Below, piece by piece: positions 36,016-49,000 of a stretch of DNA of 64,000 nucleotides. The DNA comes from Eutypella sp. D-1. Lineage: Eukaryota > Ascomycota > Sordariomycetes > Xylariales > Diatrypaceae. Under the pieces are notes generated by a model, which saw only the letters and a list, made by a program, of their open reading frames with translations, did no database searches and had not been told where the DNA came from. Location: contig JAJTTP010000029.1 of NCBI GenBank assembly GCA_023313575.1, positions 186,001 through 250,000 of the forward strand. Direction: 5' to 3'. The translations under genes were made by a program, and so were the position numbers. The number at the start of each line of letters is the position of its first letter. Position 1 is the stretch's first letter.

Positions 36016-37605
36016 TCATACCAATCCCACCGAAACAAGAAGGCCTAGTAGTAGACATGCGAGTCCACTACTTACCCTCGTTGCAGCTGCAGTTGGAACC
36101 GTAGTCGGATCCGATTCTATTGCTGAGGTAGGTGCCTGGTCATTGGTCGTGGTAGTGCTTGCCTCAGGCACGTCCGTGGGGTTGGCAGCAGTACTTGTAT
36201 CAGGCTCATTAGTGGGAATGATTATTGTGCTCGGATCAGGCTCATCTATCGGAGGGGCAACTGTGCTTGTGTCAGGCTCTTCCGTCGGCGTGGTGTCAGG
36301 TGGAGGGTTAATAGTCTCCGTCACAGTTCTGGAGGTTGCCCCTGTAGAAGGCGGTGTAGTAGGGGGAGGAACATCCTTGATCGTAGATTCCACGGTCGTG
36401 ATCGTCGCCGTCGTCTCTATGAGTCCCCCGCTAAGAGTGGGCACAGCGTACGGCGGGTCGAAGAGACCGAATCGGCCGCAGGCGTTGCACGGCGAAGCCC
36501 ACGACTTGACGGTGTTCGGGGCAACGAGGATGGGATCGCACCTCCCCTCAGGAATCATCGTCGCTATCTCCGTGGGATCCACGCTCTGGGGGCAGTTCGT
36601 GCCCAGGTCGTTCAAGGTGAGCTGCCGTGTGACATCTCCGCCAGGAACAATGGTAGACACCTCATTTAAGTCGGCGGCGAACACTGGACTCGAGGCCGCA
36701 GGACCGGCTCTACCCGCGGAGTTGGTGCCATAGAACGTGTTGATGACCATGTATACCGATGGAGACGTGCTAGACTTCATGTCAGTGGAGAGGTCTAGTA
36801 TGGAGCGAGAAGAGGGTTTCCATACAAGGTATAGTCGAGCGCCGTGTGCACATATGTGGACGGGTAGGAGTAGTCGTTACTCGTGGGCCAGTAAAACAAG
36901 TTTACAGTTCCAGCGTACCTTAAAACAAACGTTAGCAGCTATTTTCATTTCGTCGCCTTTGCGAAAGGGAAACCTACATGCTGCATGTTGTTGGGCATGG
37001 GTTGAAAGTTGGCGTGACGGTAGTGATGATTGAGGAATATAGAGTAGTGGAATCGGTAGTCGTGGTGGTATCGGGTGGGAGTGTGATTGTGGTGCTGAAT
37101 GAGGAAAACAGCGTCGTTGAATCAGTAGTTGTGGTAGTGTTGGGCGGCAGCGTGGTTGTGGTGGTGACGGATGAATACAGCGTGGTCGAGTTGGTAGTTG
37201 TAGTTGTATTTGGCGGTAGAGTAACTGTAGTGCCAGTGCTGATGGTCGTGTAGTTCAACTCGGTGGTAGTTTCCAGGTATGAAACGGTTGAAACTTCTGT
37301 AATAGTTATATAGTCCGGTTGAGTTACGGTTGTTGTGGTGATTCTTGGTACTTCCGTGATGCTTGTACAACTGGGTTGTGTGACGGTTGATATGGTCGAA
37401 ACAATTGGTGGTAAGTGAATGATAGTTGTATCGTCCCTTGTTGTATTATGCAAAGGGTAGCTCTCATGGCCACCTACAGGACTGTCAGTCCTCCTACCAT
37501 CACGATACTTATTCAAGAGATCAAGCACATACCACCACCGTACGCTCCCTTCATGCACAGCATCAGCAGCCCTAGAGCAGCTGACAATCTCGGAGCAGAC
37601 ATCAT
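36016..37605 (-). CDS. Repeat-rich secreted, probably GPI-anchored cell-surface protein
   Basis: Four exons: 37533-37605, 36978-37473, 36826-36918 and 36016-36769, with introns of 59, 59 and 56 nt and phases 1, 2, 2 that fit, give about 471 residues. Exon 1 encodes a signal peptide (LSAALGLLMLCMKGAYG); a second ATG lies one codon after the first. A Thr-rich region follows with three 23-residue repeats. Next is a conserved globular part (VNLFYWPTSNDYSYPSTYVH, SPSVYMVINTFYGTNSAGRA, WASPCNACGRFG). A second Thr/Pro region has about four 12-residue EPDTST-type repeats. The C-terminus ends in a short hydrophobic tail (LACLLLGLLVSVGLV) after Ala/Ser residues, as in GPI signals. Heavy O-glycosylation and a cell-wall or adhesion role are inferred. 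The family is otherwise unnamed. Confidence 0.78.
37019..37225 (-). repeat. Three 69-bp coding tandem repeats
   Basis: Units 37157-37225, 37088-37156 and 37019-37087 each encode a 23-residue LPP[ND]TTTTT[ND]STTL-type block within the surface protein. Copy number is likely to vary between strains, as in fungal adhesins. Confidence 0.85.
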
Positions 37606-38483
37606 AGCTGTGAAAATCGCAGCAACTTGGAACTGAGCGAGCGAAACAGAACGAGTGCAGTACTAGACCAGAAACAACAAACGACTTGGTAACGAGAGTT
37701 CTGCCCAAGTATGGTGAGAACAGTCACATGAAAACTGTAGACGGCTAGTAGAAACCTTTTAAAAATAATTCCTATCTACGCACACCGCTTGCAATCACCG
37801 TACTTGCCACACCCCTATTAATACCATGGTAACCTCACAACTCAGCCCCCCCATCGACGGCCAGGTTATGGATTACGCGAACCGGATCGTCGATTATCCG
37901 TTGAGCTGACAACGTATTGATGCTGTCATGTTGAGCGTGGCGTCCAGGGAGGGAAATAAAGACCACAATCGGGAATATCATCGTCGCATAAGTCCTGTTT
38001 GTTGTTCCTACAGGGATCTCCGCGAGGCTGCTTGATTGGCTGGGAGTGGGGTCCTAGACCAGGGGCAGGAGTTGTCATGACGTCTACCGACCCAAGATCC
38101 CAACCTCAATGCTACCATGACCGGCATAAAGCCTAGAAAAAGCCCGGTAACGCATATTCAGGGAAAATACCGAAATCCACCTCAATATCCATTACTCGCA
38201 GTTGATATACGTAATGATGGCATACCCACTTATGTGATCTTTGATATATCCTAACATTCTCATGGATGCGTCGGATATGGAGTTGAAAAATCGAGATCTA
38301 ATGCCTCCAATCGAAGAGAAATACCTACCCGACTGGGACGCCCACGTTTTGCATTGAATTGGTAGAAGCGCTTATAGTCCACAATTTCCTAAGGGAACAC
38401 CCGACACCGCGAGTCGTCTCTGTAGACCAGCTACTAGCACCTAATATGCTTATTTCAGCGGCATCATCACTCGTTTACATAAG
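37606..38483. other. Divergent promoter region of two surface-protein genes
   Basis: 878 bases separate the start codons of the minus-strand repeat protein and the plus-strand aspartic-protease-like protein. No gene seen. Shared regulation is possible but no operator can be named. Confidence 0.4.
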
Positions 38484-40667
38484 ATGCATTCTATCCGTAC
38501 TTTCTTAGTGTGTACTGTCGCCTGTATACTGGGATGCCGGGCATCCGGCGACGAGGCTGTCGTGATCTCTCCCAGTGAATATTTGTAACTGCGCTTAACC
38601 GCCCCTTCAACAGCCCGAGAACGCATGCTAACGCCGTGGCGAGTGAGGGCAATGATGGGCCGTGGAGCACCTTCTTCCTCCGGGTCGGAACCCCAGAACA
38701 AGACGTCAGGGTACTCGTATCTACGGCATCGCCTGAGTCGATAGTCGTGTTCTCAGACGTCGGCTGCTCGACATCTGTGTTCGATGAGGTGCCGAAGGAC
38801 TGTGCGGTCTCCAGGGGCAACTTGTTCGAACCCAATGAGTCCTCGACGTGGGAAAAACTAGGCACCTTCGGTATCAATGGGGACGGCGTTGGCCTCGAGG
38901 CGAATCTCGGCTATTCCCAACGCGCTGAGTTTGGCTCGGAAACTCTTAGTCTCGGCCTCACCGGCCCAAGCCTTGACAACCAGACCGTGGCCGGAATTGC
39001 AACCGCAGACCACTTCTACCTGTATGCTACCAGCCCCTCCATACTCAGGCTGTTCCTAACACAAGAACTTATTTATATAGGGGGATATTCGGGCTCAATA
39101 ACCAACCTGTGAATTTTAGCTCACTGGGGAATTACTCCTCGCACTCCTTTCTGACAACACTGAGAGATCAAGAGCTTATCCCCAGTCTGAGCTGGAGTTA
39201 CACGGCCGGCGCCAAATACCGTAGGTTGCATATCGAAACAGCCAATTCCGTATGAGCTTTATAAAACTCACCGTACACTTAATACAGGCCTCAAACAGGT
39301 TTACGGCCAGCTGGTCTTCTCTGGCTACGACACGTCGCGATTCGAGGAGAACTCGGTGTCCTTCAGCATGGCGGATGACCTGACGCGGGACCTGGTGGTA
39401 ATCTTGCAGTCGGTGAGCTACAGCGGATCGAGCGCGGCGACGCTGCTTTCGGACCCAATCCAGATCTTCATCGACTCGACGGACGCGAACCTCTGGCTGC
39501 CAGAGAGTGTGTGCGATGCGTTCGAGGAGGCTTTCGGGCTGACGCCACCCGATGACGACTCCGACGGCCTATATATCGTCAACGAGACGCACCACAACGC
39601 GCTACTCGACGCCGATGCCGAGGTCACCTTCCGCCTCTCCGATGTCGCTGGCGGCGGCGAAACCGTCAAGATCGTCCTCCCCTACGCCGCCTTCGACCTC
39701 ACGGCCGAGTACCCCCTCGTCGACAACACCAGCTACTACTTCCCGCTAAGGCGCGCTGCCAACGAGACGCAGTACACGCTAGGCCGGGTATTTTTGCAAG
39801 AAGCGTGAGTAGACTTCCCCACCACCACCACAACACCGGAACTATAGATTTGTCTAGCTAGATGGGCCGACGCGCGTCGTTAATACTCAGCGCAGATACC
39901 TCTCAGCCGACTACGAGCGCAAGACCTTCAACGTGTCGGCGTGCGCGTGGGATGAGGGTGCCGAGGAGAACATAGTAACCATCTTATCGAAGGATGCGAG
40001 CCTGGACCCGTCGTCCCCCGATGGAGATGATGACAACTCATCTCTTGGTGGCGGTGCCATAGCCGGTATCATGATCGGGGCCGTGGCCGCCGCCGTGTTG
40101 ATAGGAGCGGCAATCTTGTTGATAGTCCGCCGCCAGCGGAAGAAGTCAGAGTACGCGGTATCGGAGCTCAAGCCTGACCCCACCGTTATGACAGGACCGG
40201 TGCACAACGCGCCGGCGATGACGCCAGCGCTGGCGACGAAGTTCTACTCGCCCTCAACGGTGGGCGACAGCACGGGCGGAAGCCGGACAGAGAGCAGCGG
40301 CCCCATCGGCGCGAATACACATCCCAGCCAACAAGGCTCCAACAACAGCCGTGGCGGCACAGCGAGCACGATCCCCGACGCGGACGCGGACGCGGAGCTC
40401 GACGGGGATTCGCCGCAGATCTACCAGCTGCACGGGGTGTCCAAGGTTCCGGGGGAGGACAACGAGGACGGGCCGAAGAGGAAGATGCCGGTGTATCATG
40501 AACTGGCGGGCACGGAGATACCGAAGGCGGACGAGGACCAGGTCTCCACGATCGGGACCCTGGATAATAGGGACGAGGGGGTGGATGCGTCGTCGGACCT
40601 CGTGTCACCCACGACGCCGGTCCACCCTGGGATACGAGCGTCATTGAATAGTGATATAAAAGAATAG
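38484..40667 (+). CDS. Membrane-anchored aspartic-protease-like protein
   Basis: Five exons: 38484-38584, 38644-39021, 39081-39220, 39288-39804 and 39896-40667. Phases 2, 2, 1, 2 match, and intron 1 has a TGCTAAC branch site, giving about 635 residues. An N-terminal signal peptide (IRTFLVCTVACILGCRASG) precedes a pepsin-like fold: PSEYFEGNDGPWSTF, LRVGTPEQDVRVLVST, FGLN, IPSLSWSYTAGA, GYDTSRF, FIDSTDANLWLP and TLGRVFLQEAYL. After it come a single transmembrane helix (GIMIGAVAAAVLIGAAILLIV) followed by RRQRKK, and a long acidic, Ser/Pro-rich cytoplasmic tail of about 180 residues. The first catalytic Asp-Thr-Gly is replaced by Val-Ser-Thr-Ala, while the second site is Asp-Ser-Thr. It is therefore probably not a protease and may act as a surface sensor or binding protein. 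Members of this fungal family commonly look like this. Confidence 0.85.
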
Positions 40668-41449
40668 GCCATTTGTTTTTTTCTCATTCTCTCTGTTAAT
40701 ATAGCGAATACGATTATGTACTTAATTATTAAATGAAGTTTAGAAGCTGCATGATGTAATTGCATAGGGCGGGCGGCCGCGCCAGACTAACTTGGGAGGT
40801 CTAAGTTTAGAGATCGAACATTATGATTAAAATATGGCATGCGATCATCCAGGGCGTATCTTCGAAATATGCCCCTAGAATAACTAATTGACAGGACTAC
40901 TAGAGGGAAGTAGTGAGAGTGGATGATGTATTCCAGATGTCAAAGTCCAGATATGTGTTAACCTCTTTGGATTAGGCCCTTTAGAAGTCTGAGATAGTAC
41001 ATATGTAGAACTCGTACCTGCCATCAGAGACCCGCGGAAACAGCCTCGAAGGGCGTACCGTTGGAAAACGAACAGAATACCGGCAAATGAAATCATTCGG
41101 CAGGTGGGGGTCTGCATACCTTGATGGACAGTTTTTACCTGACAATCCTAGGTATAAATAATTCCGCTGAACTCCGTTGGTTTATGTAGAGAACCTTTCT
41201 GTGAAAAGTCTTAGGAAAATAGCCGTCTCTACTAATTACAAGGGCATCCCAATGTTTCACATACTTGATAAGACAAAATCCTTGGCTATAGTCATCGTCC
41301 GAGTTTTTATTGGCATCTATTCTTTTTCTTGTTTCTATGTGCTGTTACCCAACCAATTACGCGCAAGCCTCACAAGATTTATACGGTCACTCATCCTCCC
41401 ATCTGAAATGCCCTTTCCACAATTCTGAACATGCACGTCGCCTACTCAC
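40668..41449. other. Convergent 3' region
   Basis: No gene seen. A TCCTAGGTAT motif lies at about 41146-41155. Confidence 0.45.
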
Positions 41450-43106
41450 CTATGACTTAACCAACAGGCTGGTGCCCGTCATGTCATCGGGCTTAGGGAG
41501 GCCCATGGCATCGAGCACGGTAGGGGCGACGTCACCGAGGACGCCTTCGTCGCCCTTGCGGAGGGACCAGCCCTCGGGGTGATTATCCATGATGAGGGGA
41601 ACCTTGTTGGTGGTGTGAGAGGTCTTGGGCTTTCCGTCGGGGAACTTCATCTCCTCGGCGTTGCCGTGGTCGGCTGTGATGAAGAGGACGTAGCCCTCGC
41701 GGCGACAGGCCTCGCGGATGACGCCGATCGCCTCGTCCGTCGCTTCCACTCCCTTTATCGCAGCTTCGTACACACCCGTGTGGCCCACCATGTCGGGGGG
41801 AGCGAAGTTGTTCATTACGAAGGGGAACTGTTGCTCGGCTAGACGCTTGGCGACCTGCTTGGCAACGCCGGCGGCGCTCATCTCGGGGGCCTTGTCGTAC
41901 GTCGGAACGGACTTGTTCGAGGGCACCAGGTCCTGGGACTCGTCGCGCGTCTCGAGTGCAAAGACCTTCTCGACACCGCCGTTGAAGAAGAAGGTAACGT
42001 GAGCGTACTTCTCCGTCTCAGCGATGTGGACCTGCTTAACCTCCTGCTTGCCAAGCCACTCGGCTAGGACATTGTCCATTCGCTGTGGTTCGAAGGCGAT
42101 CTCGAAGGGGTAGTCAACCTTGTACTGGGTCATGGTGACGAGGTGGATCTTGGGGTAGGGGAAGTCGGGCTTGGGGGAGCGATCGACATCGCCGAGTAGC
42201 TGGGTGATCTGGCGCACCCGGTCGGAGCGGTAGTTGAAGAAGAAGACTTCGTCGCCGTCTTGGATGCGGGACTCCTTACCGCCAACGATGATGGGCTTCA
42301 AGAACTCATCATTCTCGCCCTTCTCGTAGCGCTCCTTAACCGTCTGTACGGGATCCGTGCTCTCCTCACCCTCACCGAGGACTAGGCCCTTCAAGGCGAG
42401 CTCGACACGGTCCCATCGCTTATCACGATCCATGGCGTAGTATCGACCAACGACGGTGGCAATCTCGCCGACACCTATTTCTTTAATTGTATCAACCAGC
42501 TCTTGCATGTAGCCGGCGCCGGATTTGGGGTCGGTGTCGCGCCCATCACCGAAGAAGTGGATGAAGACCTTGGGAATGCCGGCAGCCTTGGCGGCCCTCA
42601 GGAGAGCGTAGAGGTGTTCCTGCTTGGAGTGCTGGAGAAGAGAAAACATAAAGTTAGTAGGCGTAAAAAGATCCCGACAACGTGTAGAAAATGCGAGTGT
42701 GCGGATGTCCGGATAAACGTACAACACCACCGTGAGAAACCAGACCACAAAGGTGTAGCCGTCCGTTGCCGTTCTTGGCGGTATTCAGGGTCTTCTTGAT
42801 GACCTCATTGTTGGCGAGCTCGCCTTTCTTAATAGTTAGATCGATACGGACGACATCCTGCCATACGACCCTGCCAGCGCCGATGTTCAGATGGCCAACT
42901 TCGGAGTTGCCCATGAGGCCCTCGGGCAGGCCGACGGCGAGGGAAGAAGCCTCTAGTTCAGTATATCCTGTAGGGCTTTTATACAGCTCATCCATGACGG
43001 GAGTTTTGGCGTTAGTGATGGCATCGCCATCTTTAGGGGAGTCGGCCGAGGGGATTCCCCAACCGTCTATGACGATCAGACAGGCCTTGTGGCTAGGAGT
43101 AGGCAT
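41450..43106 (-). CDS. gpmI: 2,3-bisphosphoglycerate-independent phosphoglycerate mutase
   Basis: Exon 1 (42723-43106) and exon 2 (41450-42631) are joined in phase 0 across a 91-nt intron (donor GTACGT, acceptor TTCTCCAG), giving 521 residues, a normal length. The enzyme interconverts 3- and 2-phosphoglycerate in glycolysis and gluconeogenesis in the cytosol through a phosphoserine intermediate and two Mn ions. Visible features: VIDGWGIPS (metal Asp), the nucleophile Ser68 in LMGNSEVGH, GNGRLHLCGLVSHGGV, FGDGRDTDPKSG, the phosphate-binding FFNYRSDRVRQI, NNFAPPDMVGHTGVYEA, and the second metal site FITADHGNAEEM. Filamentous ascomycetes typically use this form. This is an ordinary core gene. 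Confidence 0.95.
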
Positions 43107-44223
43107 TGTTTCGCGGTGGTGACAATAATAATGTTTGTATGAAATAATAATCTGGTCTATGTGTATATGGTTTTATGCAGGGGAGAGAAAAAAATAGGAA
43201 TTCTCTAAGTTGGACTTCAAAGTGTTGAAGTTGTTGAGGAACAAGTTCTGAGTTATCGGAAGTTGGCGGGGCTTACAATTCTGGGTGGACAGTACTTAGA
43301 GCTCTAACCCGTACCTGTAGACCTACGTAAGTCTACCTAGGTACTTCGGAAGTGAGATATGCGGAACAAATTCTATTCTTTATCAGTAATAAAATATCCG
43401 ACTATTTCTACTGGATAACTGATTAAATATCTCCTTAAGTTCGGCTTTACCTAATGTTATCGTATTAGCAGAAGGGAATTATCTTAAGAAAGTTGTCGCG
43501 ACTAGACTTTCCCTATCAAGAGTTTTTCGCTCATCATCCCACCTTCCACCTTCCCACCATCTCACGACCCCTCCCCCTCTATTGACTTTACAGGGCTTGC
43601 TGGACTTTTTAGTGGGACCCCGCCGTTGCTACTTCGTGTCCCTCGAAGGCTAGTGTAATATGCACTGTCTATCATGCCTATAGTTCCCCTGAAGCACAGT
43701 GCCAACTACGATTATTATACTCGCGCAACATACAAGTATCGTTTTTTTGGACATTTGACGTCAGACCGTCGGCTTGTGGTAACCAGGGCCGTTGCCCGGC
43801 CACCACTAACCCACATCGGGATAGGTGTTATCGATACCGTATTATCGATACCGCCCACAACCGATATGTTATTGAATAGAATAGAATAGATCAGTAGATA
43901 GATTCTTTCCCTTTTACAATAACAACCAGAGTCCAGATCCCAGAATATATCAGTGTCTACTATACGTAACGTAGCCACTCGGTATTATTGGGAAGGACCA
44001 ATAAGCACAGGCTATGAAAACAGAAAACGATAATCTCTTAGACGCATATAGAGCGCTTAATACAAATCCCCGAAATATGCAAACCAGGTAAGTGCGCACG
44101 AGAATAATGTCTCCAATACAACATGTGACAAGATGGATTCACAAAAAGTAGTTAAAAAAAAAACATCCTTGTACCCCCGTCAAAAGTCAAGATCACTCAC
44201 TAACTGTATCCAAATTGGACGGT
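43107..44223. other. Intergenic
   Basis: Holds the iPGM promoter side and the 3' side of the next minus-strand gene. No gene seen. A TACCTAGGTAC-type motif lies at about 43333-43344. Confidence 0.45.
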
Positions 44224-45405
44224 CTAAATACTGAGTTTCGTGCCGTTCGGGTAGGTCCCACTTTGCAGCAGCTGGACTAGTGGCGTGAGATCCGTGGGCA
44301 TCTGCGCGAACGGGAGGTTTTTCTTGCCCTGGTCCGCGGCCGCCTGCTTCCTCTCCGCAAAGCCGTTCAGGATGTCCTGGGCCTCAATAGCCTGCCCTTC
44401 ACTAACGTAGTCAAGCTGCCATCGTCCACCGTCAGCGCATGCGGTCTATCTAGGACAGAACCTAGAACGGGGAGTAGGGTAAGTTTAGCTAGGACACTCA
44501 CCATTACTACATTGGGCGCGCGCCCGTGGTTCTCTTGGCAGATGTCGGACTGCTTGAAGATGTCGTCGACCGAGTTGGTCTTTTCAGCATCGCTCGGGGC
44601 TGGTATCAGCAGGCCTTCAAAAAGCTTGATGTTGAGGTTATGGTTCATGAAGATCATGCGCCCGTTCGGATCTGTGTTCGCTGATGGCCGGTGCACGTCG
44701 CACTGGTAGAAGTTGTCCTTCGTTGGGCTGAACGGCGTCTCGAAGTAATACTTGAACTCGTCGAGGATGTACGGGACCTTACTGGCGTCTGCACCGTAGT
44801 CTGTACTCGCATTTTCGGTCAGCCAAGGCGACCATTGGTAGATGACATACTAGTGTTCAACGCTACATACCCAGGAAGACAACCAGACGCTTTCCGGAGT
44901 CAATCAGTTCGCCAAGAGTAGGCCATTGGTCGAAGGCGAGATCGCCGTTAGGCGCAAAGGCGAGCTTGTCGGTGCCGGTGTCCTCGAACTCCTTCCTGAA
45001 GCGCTCGAGGATATCGCCGTTTTCGAGGTGGCTGGTGATGAGGAGGGTGGCGACCTCGCGGGGGTTCGCGTCGAGCTTATTCTTGATCGACGTGAGGATC
45101 TCGTGGAACGGCCCGACGTCCAGGAGCACACAGCTCGTGTGGCACTGCTCGATGCCCCCGTTCTTGTCATGCACCTGCGTCGTGAAGTACCGAATCCCTT
45201 GCGTGAACGCGTTTTCCGGGTACGTGAACTGCGTGTGGAACAGTGTGTTCCCGACAAACGGCGCGTCGTGCGCCGCCGCGAACGACACCTCGCTGTACCG
45301 CCGGCCGCAGAGTTCCGCGTGTCCGTTGCATTTTTCCTGTGCCATTGCCACACCGGCGGCCGCGGCCACGGCGAGCGCCAACGCCGAACGAACGCGTCCT
45401 TGCAT
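44224..45405 (-). CDS. Secreted PLC-like phosphodiesterase
   Basis: Three exons, 44871-45405, 44502-44800 and 44224-44415 (phases 1 and 0), give about 341 residues. A signal peptide (ALALAVAAAAGVAMAQ) precedes a PI-PLC X-like TIM-barrel domain: RRYSEVSFAAAHDAPFVG with the expected first active-site His, IRYFTTQVHDKNGG, CHTSCVLLDVGPFHEIL, LITSHLENGD, then VVFLDYGADASKVPYIL formed at the first splice junction, and EGQAIEAQDILNGF near the end. Fungal members of this family are extracellular and poorly characterised; they lack the C2/EF parts of signalling PLCs. Likely substrates are phosphodiesters of lipids or GPI, but that is inference. The gene is tandem with the NRPS-like gene on the same strand. 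Confidence 0.85.
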
Positions 45406-46063
45406 TTTGAGAAGCACTTTTTTGTTGGAAAATGTCGAGCAACTCTACGCCTGTGAGCTCGAAAGTTGCTTGCTTGGAAAGAATGAGCGTAGTGAGAATT
45501 GATGTATCGTTTGCAGAGAATCATGGCTATTAATGCGAATTCTAGACCTTCTGTATTCGATCCCGTGCCCGTGACGGGCGCCGCGATGTAACATCATCTT
45601 GGACCATGAACAAGGGTGTTGCGATTTGAGGGACATATTATAAGAAACATTGTAATGCAACCTGCGATATAAGGAGTAGATACAGTCTCCATCCCATGAC
45701 CCCCAAGCTTGCCAATTCAAAGCCGGTCCTGCAAGATAACAAGCTCGCTCCGGGCTTCTAACGATTTAAGAGACTAGCCCACCCCTTGTCCGAGCACTAC
45801 CAACGGTTCCTGGTTCTATAGATCCGACCCCGTGCAGATCGGGCCCGCGTGATTGGACGAGGCATCTGGTCCCTTTCATGCCTTGCTAGACTGAGCAGCT
45901 GCCGTTCTGCATCTTCCACTTCCCCATTTGGGAAGTTCGAAGGTGTCGTGCGTCGAGGGATCGATTGAAACATGATTTAATGCTTGGCATCGGCCACGGC
46001 ATCCTGGTCGGTCTTGCGACGGTGGGGCAGCAACACTTTCCATTCACGACGAGAATGGGTTCG
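45406..46063. other. Intergenic
   Basis: Promoter side of the PLC-like gene and 3' side of the NRPS-like gene. No gene seen. Confidence 0.45.
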
Positions 46064-49000
46064 TTACATTTTTATCCATTCCCTAACCCATTTCCGTATC
46101 CACCCTGAGCTCACGCTCGACATGTTGCGCAGTGTAGCGCTAGTAGCAACTGAACGACTGACAACCATAGGGGCCTGCTGAACGATGGCACTCTGTCCTT
46201 CTTGCGGCCACAGTCCTTGACTGTAGAAATCAAGCAACTTGATGGCCGGGTTTCGCAACACGTCTTCCCCCGCGTTGCTGCCACCACCATCTTCGGTCTC
46301 TGTCAATCGTGCCAGCCATGTCGCGGGCGGCACCACTTGCGGGACGTAGTCCAACTCAGTCCGCGCCTCATCTTGAATAGATGGAATGAGTTCACTCCAC
46401 ATCGTCGTCTGTGGATTTCGTATATTGTAGACCTCTGCGCCCGCCCCACTTCGGCCGTCTGTCCTGACGATTGCCAGATCAGTAACTACGGAACCCAGCA
46501 AATCAGAGGGAACCCAATCGATCTCCGAGAAAACAGGGCCGAGGTCCTCTGGGAGACAGCGCAGGCGCATCAAGGAACTGATGACGAGACTCGGCAGCCA
46601 TTCCGCGGGGTTCCACACGGCACCGTCCCGGGCCGTGGACCCGCCTACCTGCCCTACTCGCAGGATATCAACGGGGAGGTTAAGATGTCGGCTTGCGGCG
46701 TCGCAGAGCATCTCAGCCAGCAGCTTGCTCCTAGAATACCCGTTTATGAGGGCAATGTCGAGCGCGCGGTCGTCAGGTACGTTTTCCTCCGCCGCTGCGG
46801 AACCGATACCCGCCACAGCGCCAACGCTTGATATAAATACGGTGCGGATAGCGCGGGTACCTGCACGCGCTGCAAAGGTAAAGAGATTCACGAGACCTGC
46901 TAGTTGAGGCCGGAATGTCAGAAGCGCGAGATTAAAGTTCACGGGCCATGCGTTGTGGATCACCAGCGCCACCCGAGCGCGGAGCTCGTCGTAAGTGCTT
47001 GCTTCCAGTCCCAATCTGGGAGTGGCGAGATCCGCCTGCAAGAAAGTGACGCGGCTGGAGAGGATGGCAGGATCGAGATCGAAAGTGACAAATTTCTTGT
47101 GTTGCGCCGCTAAGCCGCCGTCAGCGGCGCGGTTGAGGCAGAAGACATGCCCTACACCGGGTCGGTTCAGTAACGCGTAGAGGATCGACGTGCCGAGGGT
47201 ACCGGTGGACCCGGTCAGAAGGATATCAGCCAGATCAGTTTGACCCTCGTTAGAACTGGTAGACGCTGCCTCCGGCTTGGGTATTTGTTGGATCAGCCCG
47301 CGGTAGGTAGTCAAGAGTTGTCGTGCAATGCCCTGTTCGTCGGAAGACGTGGCGTCTGCGTTGGCCATGAGTGCCGCGGCGAGCTGCGATGCAGTGGGAT
47401 TCTGGTAAATTGTGGACAGTGAAAGGCCAGGACGGCCGAGTGTCTTCCGCATGGCTCGGACAAGTCTGAGGGCTTGCAGAGAGTCCATGCCGCGGTCGAA
47501 GAAGCTGTCGATGGTTTCCAAGTCCGACCACTCGGTGATGATGCTCACAATGCTGCGGATTGCTCGTTCAACCATTTGAATGTTTGTGACATCCAATGGA
47601 AGTGCATCAGATGTCTCCCCGCCGTCAGCGTCTACATCTAGGACAGCATCCGCGTCCGCGTAGAGCTTGTCGATCTCAGCTGCATACTGAGCGATGCTAG
47701 CAGCTCTCTGGATTGTGCCCTTGCCTGCTCGAATGAATGGATGGGGGGTTGCGACTAAGATGAGTGATTTTTCAATTCGTGCATGCGCCGGCGTGTTGCG
47801 GTTTATTTCCTCGACACTAGGCCATACACGTTCGATCAAGGAGGCTTGCTCCGCTGTCGTAAGAGGGCCGGTACTGGTTGCTGGCTCGATGAGGAGAGCC
47901 GCTTGGAATCTTTGGGTGCCGACAACAAGAGCGCCGCCAACCACATCGGGATTATGAGCAACGACGTATTGTTCCATGGAGACAGGGTTTGTCTTTTCTC
48001 CGTTAAGGAAGACGATGATATCATCTGCGCGCGCGCGCCAGCACCATGCATCCAGTACCGCAGGGTGCGGCTCGAATAAATCACGAGTGCGATACTCTTC
48101 AAGATCTTTCAAGCTTTGAATGGTAAATGTTGGTTGCGTATCGAGGCACGTCTTCTCACGGTGAATGACGAGTTCGTAGATGCCTTCATCTACTTTGTCG
48201 AATACTGCACCTGCACACGGGTGAAAACGAACGTAGCGCCAGCCACCTTGATGATGGGCGAGCTCGGGCACGATCATCTGTTGTGGCATGCCCACCTCAG
48301 AGGCCCCCCACCAACATCTCAGAGGTACCTTGGCGGCGACGGAATCGCCTACCGACTGAGGCAAGTCCCCCCCGATATATAAGATCAGTTCAAGATGCTT
48401 CGCACAGTAGTCAAGTAACTCGGAATCCTGGCCTAGCTCAGCGACTACAGATGGTACCATTATTGCCACATCGGCGGGCGTCTGCTTAAGCGCTTCTACG
48501 ACACCCCGGGCCGTGACAATCGCCCCTGCTGTTGCTGGGATCACGACGATGTTTCCAAATGGAATGGCATACAGCAGATATTGCAGTAGACCGGCGCCCT
48601 GGGAATGTCAGCTTGTGTCTCAGGATGTCTCATCTAATATGAAATATGCGACCACATCGGCTTCACTATGTTAACATACATGAAATGGAGGTAGTGTCGA
48701 CAGCACGCGCTTGCCATGAAAGAACGAGTCGATTGAAGCGAGGCCATTGGAGGCTTCTCGGTTGCCGGCTTCAATATGACGTACAGCAGTTTCTTGACTC
48801 CATATCAGAGGCTTTGGCAAACCCGTCGAGCCAGACGTATGGCTGTATCTTGAGTCAGCTACCTCTATTTCATGCCGTAGGTTACATAGGCCTACATGAC
48901 GAAGAGTACCTCGGAGCGAAAGTCATCGATCGACTTCTCCGTGGGATACGACGGATATGACGTCGAGAGAAGCTCGTCGGTACTCGGGATTTCAATGAGT

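Noticed and set aside
36143..36733. 196-codon Val/Gly-rich plus-strand frame
   Set aside because: Antisense of the Thr/Pro-rich repeats of the surface protein; low-complexity mirror image.
44926..45502. Two overlapping plus-strand frames of about 177 codons
   Set aside because: Both are antisense to exon 1 of the PLC-like gene.
48026..48042. Alternating GC run that could adopt Z-DNA
   Set aside because: Short and within coding sequence of the NRPS-like enzyme, explained by Ala/Arg codons.
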